Shown here piece after piece: positions 34,745 to 44,142 of a DNA stretch of 64,000 bases; within the stretch, counting starts at the first letter, position 1, and the number at the start of each line of letters is the position of its first letter. This DNA is from Durusdinium trenchii (lineage: Eukaryota; Sar; Dinophyceae; Suessiales; Symbiodiniaceae): the NCBI GenBank assembly GCA_963970005.1, contig CAXAMN010003581.1, forward strand, positions 276,672 through 340,671, written 5' to 3'. The notes beneath the pieces are model-generated. The model ran no database searches, had not been told where the DNA came from, and was given only the letters and a program-made list of their open reading frames with translations. The translations under genes were made by a program, and so were the position numbers.

Positions 34745-35640
34745 GAGGGCGGACCTACAAAGGTTCAATCATTGAGCCCTTTGAGAGTTGTCACTACAAA
34801 GTCGCAGATGCGGAAAAGGGGAAACTTGATGCACAGACAAACACGGGCATCTGGTTGGGTAAGAGTTTGCAATCAGACGAACATTTGGTTGCAACTGAGC
34901 ACGGCATCAGGCGATGCCGGACGATCTGGAGGAAGCCAGAGAGATTAAGATGGAACCTGAAAGGTTTCCAGAGTTGGGTTGGCCTTCCTTGGCAACCTCG
35001 TGGTCCACCCACACCAACTCCAGAAGCAATCCGCTCAGGAGTCACTAACCCTGGCACTCCAGTGCCAGGAACACCAGGTGTAAAGAAAGGCGTGTACATC
35101 ACGGTAGGGCAACAGCTGAAGCATGGCATGACGCCAGGATGCCAGAGTTCAGATGAACATCCCAAGAGGCACCATGCTGAGTGCCGTGCGCGATTTGAGA
35201 AGTTGATCAGTGAGGAGCGCTTGAAGCTCGAGTCCGCGGAGGTCTTGGACGTAGAGATGGGTGCGGGTACCTCCGCTTCATCTCGGCCATCTGTGGGTAA
35301 CACCGCGGTGGCAGAGCTGCCAGCGGGAAACACCGCGGCAGTTGGAGAGTTGCCAGCGGGAACCACCGCGGCGACGGGAAAGTTATCTGCGGGGCACACC
35401 GCGATGACAAGTCCGTCAGCGGGGAACACCGCGACGGCTGATGGATCGGTCGCGGGCCGCCCCGCACCGGTTGAAGGCCCACTAGAAGGTACATCCATGG
35501 GCAGTGAAGCAAAGAGACTGAAGAAAGATCAGTCGTCTGGAAGCAAGCGACCAGCTGAAACATCGCTGGATGATCTCCCTGCAGAGATCGAAAGGCGCTC
35601 AGTGGCAGCGCTACTTGCCATGAAGCTCCACAAGAAGAAG
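34666..35640 (+). pseudogene. pol: Integrase C-terminus and Pol linker
   Basis: After the frame change the integrase continues with TPYERLRGRTYKG and the GKLD...TGIWLGK segment typical of copia integrase C-termini. The long linker to reverse transcriptase includes an unusual Ala/Thr/Gly repeat tract at 35281-35490. The reading frame then shifts near 35640. Confidence 0.8.
35281..35490 (+). repeat. In-frame minisatellite in the Pol linker
   Basis: Five or six degenerate copies of a unit of about 36-39 bp encoding peptides such as LPAGNTAAVGE, LPAGTTAATGK and LSAGHTAMTS. Copies differ at many synonymous and non-synonymous sites. Confidence 0.8.
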
Positions 35641-36760
35641 TGGATTACAACGATCGTCCAACACTTCATGAGGTCCCCTTGGCTGCTTATCCTGAATGGG
35701 CAGAAGTGGGACAGGTACTTGACGAAAGGAGCGGTGAAGTTCTTGAACCGGACAAGGTCAAGAAGGCTCGGGGAAGAGAATTGGAAAAGATGGAAACCCA
35801 TGGTGTCAAGAAAGACATCCGATTGAGTGAAGCCAAGTCATGAGGCTTGAAGATCATCCGTTCAATATGGTTTGATGTGAAAAAGGCACTGCCTGAAGAC
35901 CCACAAGGAGTGCGATCAAGATGTGTTGCACAGGAGATCAACATGGGTCCACGAGATGATGTGTTTGCAGGAACACCACCGCTATGGGTCCATCGAATGG
36001 TGATTTCGCTTGCCGGGACACAGCGGAAGAGAGAACGTCGCGGTCAAAGATTGATTGCGCGTTATGATGTGAGCGTTGCTTTCTTCCATGCCTTGTCAAG
36101 CGGAGGAATCGCAGTCATCTCTCCCAAAGATCTCTTTGACGGAGAATGGGTTTGGGAATTGGTCAAGGCTATAAATGGAACTAGAGAAGTGTCTCGTCAA
36201 TGGAGCCTTTACATCCGTTCGGCGATGGTTCCTGAAGGCTTCTGTTTGTCCGAGTTGGTTCCTAACCTGTTCCACCACGACGAGTGGGACATCACAATGG
36301 CATGTCACGGAGACGATTTCATTCCAGAAGGAACAGCTGCAGACCTTGATAGGCTAGATGAAATCATGAAAAGGCACTTTGAAGTCAAGGTATACTTCCT
36401 CGGATTGGCGATCCCAGTTATGGAGGGGCCGTGGTCGAAGGCAAGCATTTGAACAGGATCATCCAATGGTCTGATAAAGGCTTCTCCTGGCAGGCTGATC
36501 CCAAACATGCAGTTGAGCTTGTGAGAGAGCTCGGCTTGGAAGGCAGCAAAGGTGTCGAAACACCTGCAAGCAAGGACACTGGCAGGAATGAACGGCATGC
36601 TGATGATCCCTTGTCCTCATCAGATGCAAGTGAGTTTCGTAGACTTGCAGGAATTGCCTTGTACCTCTCGCTGGATAGGCCCAGCATCCAATTTGCTGTC
36701 TCGCAGATCGCCACAGGCATGTCAAGGCCCACCTTGATGCTTTGGTTAATGTCAAAAAAG
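35640..36760 (+). pseudogene. pol: Reverse transcriptase domain, broken
   Basis: The start matches the copia RT entry (LEKMETHGVKKDIRL, then a TGA at 35840 followed in frame by GLKIIRSIWFDVKKALP and RSRCVAQE). Catalytic Asps are seen in ARYDVSVAFFHA and in HGDDF (about 36305-36319), the counterpart of YVDD. The frame shifts near 36415 and again near 36750. Between them the connection region (VETPASKD, SEFRRLAGIALYLSLDRPSI) is intact. Confidence 0.85.
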
Positions 36761-36761
36761 G

Positions 36762-37340
36762 TTGGGGCGGTACTTGATCAGCTTTCCAGTCGAAGAGTGG
36801 TTGTTTGTGTACCAAGAAGAACCAGATGAGTTCTGTGTCTATTGTGACAGTGACTGGGCTGCTGACAAGAAAAGCAGGAAGAGCATGAGCAGTTATTCCA
36901 TCAGGTATGCAGATCACTTGCTGGATACGAGCTGCGCTAGACAATCCGTAGTGGCTTTGAGCTCAGGAGAGGCGGAGTATTACGCGTTGACTCGTGGAAT
37001 GTCAGCTGGACTCTTGGTGAAGAGAGTGCTGCAAGAAGTGCAGCGAGGCACTGCGCAGACATGTCTCACTGACTCTACAGCATGCAAAGGAATTGCGCAC
37101 AGGCGCGGTGTTGGAAAGGTGAAACACCTTTCGTTGAAAGAGCTTTGGCTCCAAGATGCTGTGGAGAAAGGTGAACTGCAAGTGAAGAAGGAAAAGACTT
37201 CCGAGAACTGGGCTGACTTAGGCGCAAAGATCTTGGATGCACCCCGAGTGGCAGAGCTAATGAGCAAGATGCCCCTGTTCAGAAGGGGCTTAGTCGGGGC
37301 ATGTCTTGTTCTGAGTGCTATGGAGTTTGAATTCGAATGA
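36762..37340 (+). pseudogene. pol: RNase H domain of copia pol
   Basis: Contains the copia RNase H signature: YCDSDWAADKKSRKSMSSY, then ARQSVVALSSGEAEYYAL, and the TDSTACKGIAHRRGVGKVKH segment. It ends with TGA at 37338-37340, 275 bp before the 3' LTR. Open throughout in this frame. Confidence 0.9.
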
Positions 37341-37608
37341 TCAGCGATCCACGGGTTCTAACATCCAGAGGAGATTTGCAGGTGTTGATGAGTTTGGGCT
37401 CAGAACGAGCCGATGTACATCATAGGTGAAGGGGAAAGGTATCACAGGGAAGACTGTGCAATAGTACTTGTCAACCTTTCTCTTGCGCAATAACGCCCCA
37501 GGTTTAAAGCAGTTGCTATGGATTACTCTCATTGCAAGAAAGGTAATCCTTGACCTGGTAGGGCATACTCTCCGAAATGGTAGTGCTCAGCTGAAAGGCC
37601 AGCACTAT

Positions 37609-37615
37609 GGAGGGG
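37609..37615 (+). other. Polypurine tract
   Basis: GGAGGGG immediately before the 3' LTR, the expected plus-strand primer position. Confidence 0.75.
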
Positions 37616-37754
37616 TGTCGGGAATATGAGCCTATGCAACATAAGTATGTACAGTAGATCACACGATCTAAGTAACCTTGAACAGGGCTGTATCTTGCAG
37701 CCCCTTCTGACCAAGCAAAAGGTGCGAGTCCGGGCGCTGAGTTGCGCCGTTTCA
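37616..37754 (+). repeat. 3' LTR (139 bp)
   Basis: Same sequence as the 5' LTR except C at 37716. Followed by the right GGATG duplication (37755-37759). Confidence 0.97.
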
Positions 37755-37759
37755 GGATG

Positions 37760-39214
37760 AACAGGCAATACTTTTTTCCCAGAGGTCAAGCACATGTTAT
37801 TACTACATTGTTTGTATTGGACCTCACTCACAGGCTTCCAACAAAAAACGACACAGTATATTCAAATAGGGTGCTGGTGCAGGATTTAAATAAGACACAT
37901 AGAACTCGTCAGGATTTCTGAGCCTAGTGGCCGGGGGGGCAACACGGCCCAACAAAAGCTTTTTGGGATGATTTTGAGGCCACATTGATCCCCCACCACA
38001 TCCCACCGCAATCTACGTGGTTTTGTTTGGTACGGAGCGTAAAACAATATAAAACCGATTAAAGCCGTTTTGTTCTTTCGTGGTTCGATTTGCCAACTTT
38101 GATGGTAGGTTGATCCCCTCCCGCCTGCGACAGTGTTCAATGGTGGCCAGGCCCATTGAGGTCATTTCTCGTGGATCTTCAGTGTCTTTGTGGCGTGGTT
38201 TCCCCAAAGCTGAAACATTGTGTGATATTGTGTGTTTGAAATTTCCTTGGCCTGGAAAATGACATCGTATGACCCAACATGGAGGTTTCCAGGTAGAGAC
38301 CATGAGACCATACAAGATGTTGACCCCAGACCCCAGTTGCACTTGGTGGCGAGCCACACAGAGAGAGCCGGATAGAAGGATACATTTTTTGTCCGACAGC
38401 CGATCGAATGCTAATGGATCTAGAGTTTTGTTCATTTGGCATTCTATCCCTTCGATATCCTTCGAGCAAAGCCGAGCAAGCAGCTCTACAATTAGAGAAG
38501 CTCAAGGGGCAACCCTAGTTGTCCACGGAAAATGAACAGAATGGATCAGAACGGACTACTAAGATCTACTAAGGAGATCTAAGGAGGTCAACCTACCAGG
38601 GTTTAGGTATGTTTAGGTCACCATGTTTTGACCCACAGCCATATTTCGACCATGCTGGAGGATCATCTTTGCATATCTTTGCCCTGCCAGTGTTCAAGAT
38701 TGTGGATCTGGAGGTCGGCTGGCTGGCATGTGCGGGCTGACCACCAAGACCATCCAGCTTATGCATTTATATATATATATTTAGTCTATTTTACATCATT
38801 GTACAATAGGCATCCCTTATGGCATCCCTCTAACATCCTCTAACCTTGGTGGATCCTTGGTGGACTCGATCGATGGATTCGACCGACTTCGAGTGAAAGG
38901 GGCTGGTTGGACCAGCAGGCTTACTATATATACCATTTGTTGTCAATGTCATGATTGGGCCGTCCTTTTTTAGTTTTTTGTTCAAGACCCACCAGGATTC
39001 CTTTTTGTTTGGCCCCTTGTCGAGTCATGGGGGGATACCCTTAAGTGGGTGGAGGCAGGAGTTTCGCGCGATGGGTGGGAGGGGGTCATGATGGTGGACC
39101 CTAAATTTGTTCACATTTTTTATTGCCTGAAATGAGCCTGATTTTGTCTGATATATTTCCATATATTCTCATGTCGTATGTCGTTTGTTGCAATCAGAGG
39201 CATCAAGAGGGAAT
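37760..39214. other. Mostly no supportable gene
   Basis: Intron-like or intergenic sequence with a (TA)n tract near 38768. The one candidate exon (38471-38518) is listed separately. Confidence 0.45.
38471..38518 (+). CDS. Short coiled-coil exon with stop (candidate)
   Basis: After tcgagcaaa the frame gives AEQAALQLEKLKGQP and TAG. Heptad-like, but only 15 codons. Confidence 0.35.
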   Translation, partial: AEQAALQLEKLKGQP

Positions 39215-39300
39215 CCTGTCATGTTCTCCCGGACTTGAACCCCGACTGGTTCGCTCCCGGCCAAACCAATAGGGCACACCAGAACCAGGCCTCGGTACTG
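39215..39300 (-). other. tRNA-like segment (possible SINE head)
   Basis: On the minus strand, GGGGTTCAAGTCCGGGAG fits a T-arm and the RNA polymerase III box B consensus GGTTCRANNCC. About 35 nt upstream, tgccctattggtttggcc resembles a D-arm and box A. Acceptor pairing is not evident, so a working tRNA is unlikely. Confidence 0.3.
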
Positions 39301-40102
39301 CTTCGCCCATCCTGTCCTTTCCTGCTTCCCCCTCTTGTGTCATCCATCATGGGAGGTTAATAATGGCAAGGTGGTGCTGTTTTTTGGAAACACAAAAACG
39401 GGTACTGCCAATGGAACTAGGCTTAATAAGAAACAATTGCATTTTGAAAAGCAATTCTGTTGCTTTGGACCTCCAGAGAGGGTGGGACGGGCTTTCACGA
39501 TGCCCTGTGTGATCCACCTGGGCCAAAACATATTGACCTGTGAGAGGCCTGTAGTTGGGGTTGACTTGTGTCGGTGAATTCTTTGTTTTTCTAGCGGTGT
39601 TCAGGCCTCTCCATATTCAAGTTTGGCAGTCCCTCTAGGCTAGGTGAGCCCCCAATCCAGCCTGTAACATTGATTGCAGTGTCGCACCAGCTGCTTTCAG
39701 AGGTCTTGCTGGCCCCCTTTGGGGAACTGGTCAAGGTTAGACTTGACCAAGTTTTGAATGGGGTGGTGTATGTGTTTGTTTGATTGGTGGTCTTCCACAG
39801 GTTTTTTTTCTGCTGCTTGGCGAAACAGCACAAATTTCTGTATTTTGCCATCAAAAACGCCGTTTCATGTCAAAAGAGAGGATTCAATGTCTTTACAGAG
39901 GTTGCCAAATTAGCAGCTGGCAAAAGTCGCCGTTTGGTCGGGGAAAGTCGTCGTTTGGTCAGGAAAAGTCGCCCTTTCAAAACCTTATAGAAAACATGTC
40001 TATGCAAAAAATGCTTCAGCACAAAATAGTTAGCGTTTGCTTGAAAAAGCAGCTTTGATTGAAAAGGCAGAACAATGCATACTTATGAAGACCCAGGTAT
40101 AC

Positions 40103-40225
40103 ATCTATAACATTCTAAAACGCAATTTTATGCATTTTTTAGCTTTGCATGTGCAAGTTTCCGCCGCAATCTAGGCCGAGCTCACTTGACGAGGTACGAG
40201 GTAGAATAAATTCAAAACGAAATTA
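40103..40225 (+). repeat. Dispersed repeat, copy 1
   Basis: The block atctataacattctaaaacgc ... gccgcaatcta, followed by gacgaggtacgaggt and aaaacgaaatt. The same two blocks occur at 44047-44142 in opposite order, as expected for permuted copies of one longer unit. Confidence 0.6.
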
Positions 40226-40773
40226 CGCGAGGTAAGTCCAGCACCAGGACTCCACCAAGCCAAGCAGCCTTCTTGACGTTGCAATCAGGGTGGGTCCCCC
40301 AGAATCTGGGTCTGTGCACATGCTGCGCCCCTCGACGGGGATCACACCACAGCCCTCAGCCACACTCTGCGCCCACTTAATCGGATGGTTGCTCGCAAGA
40401 GCTAGGTTCAAAATAAAATCCCACTTGACTTGAATGAACTGAATGGTGCAGGAACCGCAAGGCGAAGAAGTCCGTTCATTTGAAGGTGTTTTGACATGTT
40501 TTTTTCAGCTCATTAGACGATTAGTGCACAACACCGCATTGGACAGCTTGAAAACAGTTCAAGTTCAAGCAGGTACGTTCCCAAGGCGTCCCTCGGGAAT
40601 ATCCTGACGAATGGCTGGAGCTTCGTTGGGTCAGGCCAAGCCAAACGTCCCTGATCCCCCTGCTGGAAGAATGGTGGTGAAACATGGGTGTGGAGAGACC
40701 TTAGAGACAGGTGGTGACACACACACACACACGCGCACACACACGCACAACGTTGGAAAAGAGAAGAAGCTTC

Positions 40774-40845
40774 CAGAGGCTGGGATCGAACGTCGCGCTT
40801 TGGAGGCCGCGGTGTTAACAACTGGGCCGCTCGCGCGTGGAGTTG
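40774..40845 (-). other. tRNA-like segment with (TG)n tail (possible SINE)
   Basis: Minus strand: a D-arm/box A-like gcggcccagttgttaacacc, then loop ctccaaa, then box B-like gttcgatccca. Directly downstream on that strand is a (TG)n run (40720-40745). A tRNA-related head plus a simple-repeat tail is a SINE layout. The T and anticodon stems do not pair well. Confidence 0.35.
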
Positions 40846-41344
40846 GGGTTTTGGGTCACTAACCCCAAACCTGAAAACAACCCCTTTTTGCAAATTTGGG
40901 TTTCACAACGGTTGATTCGTTCGCCGCCGTTTTGGCCTGCTTTCCCGACCCACCAATGCCTAGTAAGTAAAGATAATACTGAGCCGCGCAGCTCTAAAGG
41001 GCAAGCCCGTTAAAGACCCCTATTTTTGCGAAATAGGGTTTCGCGACTGTGGCTTGTTTTGTGGCCTTCTGGACGTTGTTTCGGGCCCTAGCCAGCCCCA
41101 GTAGATAAGGAAACTGTGCTGAGCAGCTCAAATATGCAAGCCCCATGAAAAATTCCTATTTTGGCGAAATAGGGCTTCACGATTGTGGATTGGTTTGCGG
41201 CCTTCTGGACGTTGTCTCAGGTCCTAGCCAGGCCTACAGGTATTCCTATTTACGGATAAAATGTAGGAGGATACTGTCACATCACGCGCCACATCACAGT
41301 AGCAGACACCGCATAGACATCGCAATGTCGCCAGCGTCGCGGAC

Positions 41345-43060
41345 ATGGACCGCACAGAGTTTCCCAGAGGGGGGGGGGTCGACCCCAAAAAAAGTGGTGG
41401 CCTTGATTTGAGGCAGCACCATTTTTGGGGGGGGGCCGACCCCCCCCCCGAAACGGAGAGCATACTGAAGAATCAGAAAGGAAAATGCGCAAGGAAATGG
41501 AATAGGACAATCCTGATGAGACCTCATGTGTTGAAGGGGATTTATGCTGAAAGGTCCAAATGGGAGACAGAGATTCTGAAGCATCAGCAAAGCACAACAG
41601 CAGATGAGAGAACGCAAAGGAGTGGATTGAGCAAAGGGAAGAAAGCATCAGGTGGGAACCACATGAGAGTCAGGGCATCAGGTGGGGTGCCAAGCAACAA
41701 TTCCCCCCACTTGGTTGGTGAGGTTAAGACATGGTTGGAAAGGGAAAGGAGTTATGGGCATGGGGTGCAGAAGATGGATCTTGCATGGAAATATTTTCAG
41801 CTGCTGTCAGTGGAGAAAGTCAAGCTTGAGGAGAAAAGGGATGAGCTGGAAGATTGGCCCCAGAAGATTCTTTGTATCAATCAATTGGAAAGGGCTGAAT
41901 TCCAAATGAAGAGCATCAAAGAGGGGTATAAGCAAAGGGAAAAGAGGGCCAAGATGCTTATGGATGCTATTGGTGCCAAACATATGACTCCAAATGCGTT
42001 GGCGCCCTTGAGCAATGAGGAGCAGCAGATTTCAGCAGAATTGGCATGGAACCACCATGGCTACAACATGAGCCTTGTGTCCATGGGGCATGAAGATCTG
42101 AAGGAATTCGTGGCAAAGCCTGAATGTATGCTTGGATTCTCAGATCAGGTTCCTGTATGGGTGAAAAAGGGATCAACTAAGGCTGTATTTGCAGGCCATG
42201 AGACCAAGACACATGGGAAGACCATCAAAAAGATTAGGAGGGACCTTCAAGATGAGCTGAACCAACAAGCCCATGAGACAGGAACCCAATGAGGACCTTG
42301 AGGCATTGGATGATCAGAAGAAGCAAGATTGGCAATTGGTGACCACTGAGGATAAAAAGGGTGGGGGAAGAGCTCATTTGACTATCATGACGGACCCAAC
42401 AGCTGGTGAGCAATTTCTTCAATCCCGATGAGGACCCCATTGGACATGTGGGCAAGGGGGCGCTCATAGTATCTGGGCAACATGCAAGATTGGACAACAT
42501 TGATGACAAAGGCAGGTGGATTGAGGATAAATCATTTAACTATTTGGGAGACATCCAGCTGCATAGGAAGGGAGAGAGTGCCAGGAGGGCATTGGAGCAA
42601 TGGGTCAAGATCAGAAGGGGTCATCCGCATTTGTTGGAGCACTATGATGTTTATTCCCAACCATCCTCCAATCAGGACAATATCATTATGTCATGGGTCA
42701 TTGCAAAGCAAGGGAGGATGTATCCAGTATCCATCTATCAGAGGGATTGCTTTGCTGCTTCATTTAGCGATGATACATACAAGATGATGTATGCAGCCCA
42801 TCAGCTACAGTCTATCATTCCTCCAAAGATGACAGCTATGATGCAATTGACAGATACAGACTTTAGCTATGTGTTTAAAAGCTTGATGAGGAAATCTGTT
42901 GATAAGATCATGGCAAAGGGGCAGCAGGCTATGGGCACAAGTGATGTGTACCAGATGGGTGAATGCAACGAAAACATAGAAAATCTATTGAAAATCATAG
43001 AAAAACGCCCAAAAACACTGAAAAAACACACACCTCCAGGGCGTCGTACTCTCCAGAACA
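41345..43060 (+). pseudogene. pogo/Tigger-like DDE transposase, frame-broken
   Basis: Two long open frames (41345-42292 and 42406-43083), linked by a third frame at about 42288-42430, make one protein. An N-terminal part suits a DNA-binding HTH (HLVGEVKTWLERERSYGHGV). Then FSDQVPVWVKKGS matches the first catalytic Asp block of the DDE_1 superfamily (D.TPVW), and GRAHLTIMTDPT its next strand. Near the end IIPPKMTAMMQLTDTDFSYV matches the pogo block IPP..T...Q..D, supplying the last acidic residue. At least two frame changes make this copy inactive unless the sequence is in error. No clear terminal repeats were found. Confidence 0.7.
41369..41449. repeat. G/C-run foldback
   Basis: The left block, a G run then tcgaccccaaaaaaagtggtg, is mirrored by caccatttttgggggggggccgacc and a C run. 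It marks the left part of the transposase segment and may be a remnant of its terminal structure. Homopolymer lengths may be unreliable. Confidence 0.6.
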
Positions 43061-43137
43061 CGAGCCCTATTTTGGCGAAATAGGGTTTCGCGACTGTGGA
43101 TTGGTTTGCAGCCTTGTTGATGTTGTCTCGGGCCCTA

Positions 43138-43147
43138 NNNNNNNNNN
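43138..43147. other. Assembly gap (10 N), probably spurious
   Basis: The 48 bases before the gap and the bases after it are the same text (cgactgtggattggtttgca ... cgggcccta). Removing 57 bp restores an exact 135-bp monomer spacing (43114 to 43306). Confidence 0.9.
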
Positions 43148-43930
43148 CGACTGTGGATTGGTTTGCAGCCTTGTTGATGTTGTCTCGGGCCCTAGCCAGC
43201 CCCAGTAGGTAAGGAAACTATGCTGAGCAGCTCAAGTATGCAAGCCCCATGAAAAATCATATTTTTGCGAAATAGGGCTTCTCGATTGTGGATTGGTTAG
43301 CATCGTTGTTGATGTTGTCTCGGGCCCTAGCCAGTCCCACTAGGTATGGAAACTGTGCTGAACAGAATAGGCAAGCCCCATGAAAGAACCCTATTTTGGC
43401 GAAATCGGGTTTCACGACTCTGGATTGGGTTTGCAGCCTTGTTGATGTTGTCTCGGGCCCTAGCCAGCCCCAGTAGGTAAGGACACTATGCTGAGCAGCT
43501 CAAATATGCAAGCCCCATGAAAAATCATATTTTTGCGAAAAAGGGCTTCACGATTGTGGATTGGTTAGCATCGTTGTTGATGTTGTCTCGGGCCCTAGCC
43601 AGTCCCACTAGGTATGGAAACTGTGCTGAACAGCTCAAATAGGCAAGCCCCATTTAAAAGACAAACTATTTGGCGAAATAGTATTTCACGATTGTGGATT
43701 GGTTTGCAACCTTGTTGATGTTGTCTCGGGCCCTAGCCAGCCCCAGTAGGTGAGGAAACTGTGCCAAGCAGCTCAATTAAACATAGACCAGCCCCGCTCA
43801 AGAGAACACTATTGTTCAAAGGCTTTGGAGCCTCCCACCCGCTCACATCGGTACAGGTGCCAGCCAGCACAAGCAACCCCCGATCAGCCACGTCCCTCCC
43901 AACGGGTGCGCGTGCTGGTTGGGGGTCAAG

Positions 43931-43985
43931 AAGACAGACAGACAGCCAGCCAGCCAGCCAGCCAGGCAGGCAGACAGACAGACAG
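43931..43985 (+). repeat. CAGA/CAGC tetranucleotide microsatellite
   Basis: agacagacagac, then ccagccagccagccag, then ggcaggcagacagacagaca. No coding interpretation is needed. Confidence 0.9.
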
Positions 43986-44046
43986 GTGACTTAAATTACT
44001 CAAATTAAACGGTTCGAGGTGAATAATTTCAAAAAATTGAAATTAA

Positions 44047-44142
44047 GACGAGGTACGAGGTGAACGAAATTAATGAAATCACACAGATCTATAACATTCT
44101 AGAACGCCATTTTTTAGCTTTGCAAGTTTTCACCGCAATCTA
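44047..44142 (+). repeat. Dispersed repeat, copy 2
   Basis: gacgaggtacgaggtgaacg, then atctataacattctagaacg ... accgcaatcta; partner of 40103-40225. The two copies bracket the satellite array. Confidence 0.6.

Larger units (their letters stand above)
31230..37754 (+). mobile_element. Ty1/copia LTR retrotransposon, recent but defective
   Basis: A 6.5-kb element with 139-bp LTRs (TG...CA), 5-bp target duplication GGATG, a tRNA-type primer site and a polypurine tract. The internal order is gag, zinc knuckle, protease, integrase, reverse transcriptase, RNase H. Integrase before reverse transcriptase defines the copia group. The LTRs match at 138 of 139 positions, so insertion was recent. Yet gag-pol carries at least two stops and several frame changes, so this copy cannot make full-length Pol. 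Either it was copied in trans or the assembly contains indel errors. Confidence 0.97.
40870..43770. repeat. Satellite array of about 135-bp monomers, interrupted
   Basis: The anchor ttgttgatgttgtctcgggc (or ttctggacgttgt in the left part) occurs near 40930, 41067, 41203, 43114, 43171, 43306, 43439, 43574 and 43712. Spacings are 133-138 bp except across the gap and the insertion. Alternate monomers are most alike (tcatatttttgcgaaa at 43258 and 43525), giving a 267-bp dimeric higher-order unit. A 1.8-kb transposase segment splits the array between the 41203 and 43114 copies. Confidence 0.85.

Noticed and set aside
34794..35498. 234-codon minus-strand open frame inside the copia element
   Set aside because: Shadow of the Ala/Thr/Gly repeat and the integrase C-terminal frame on the plus strand.
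40716..40750. CA-rich repeats near 40.7 kb as a CRISPR-like array
   Set aside because: It is a dinucleotide microsatellite with no spacers, and the sequence is eukaryotic in character.
40774..40845. Functional tRNA-Trp (loop CTCCAAA contains CCA)
   Set aside because: The anticodon and T stems have mismatches and no acceptor pairing is found, so only a tRNA-like call is kept.
43750..43994. Gln/Ser/Pro-rich peptides from 43.75-43.99 kb as a protein
   Set aside because: They are the translation of the CAGA/CAGC microsatellite in two frames.
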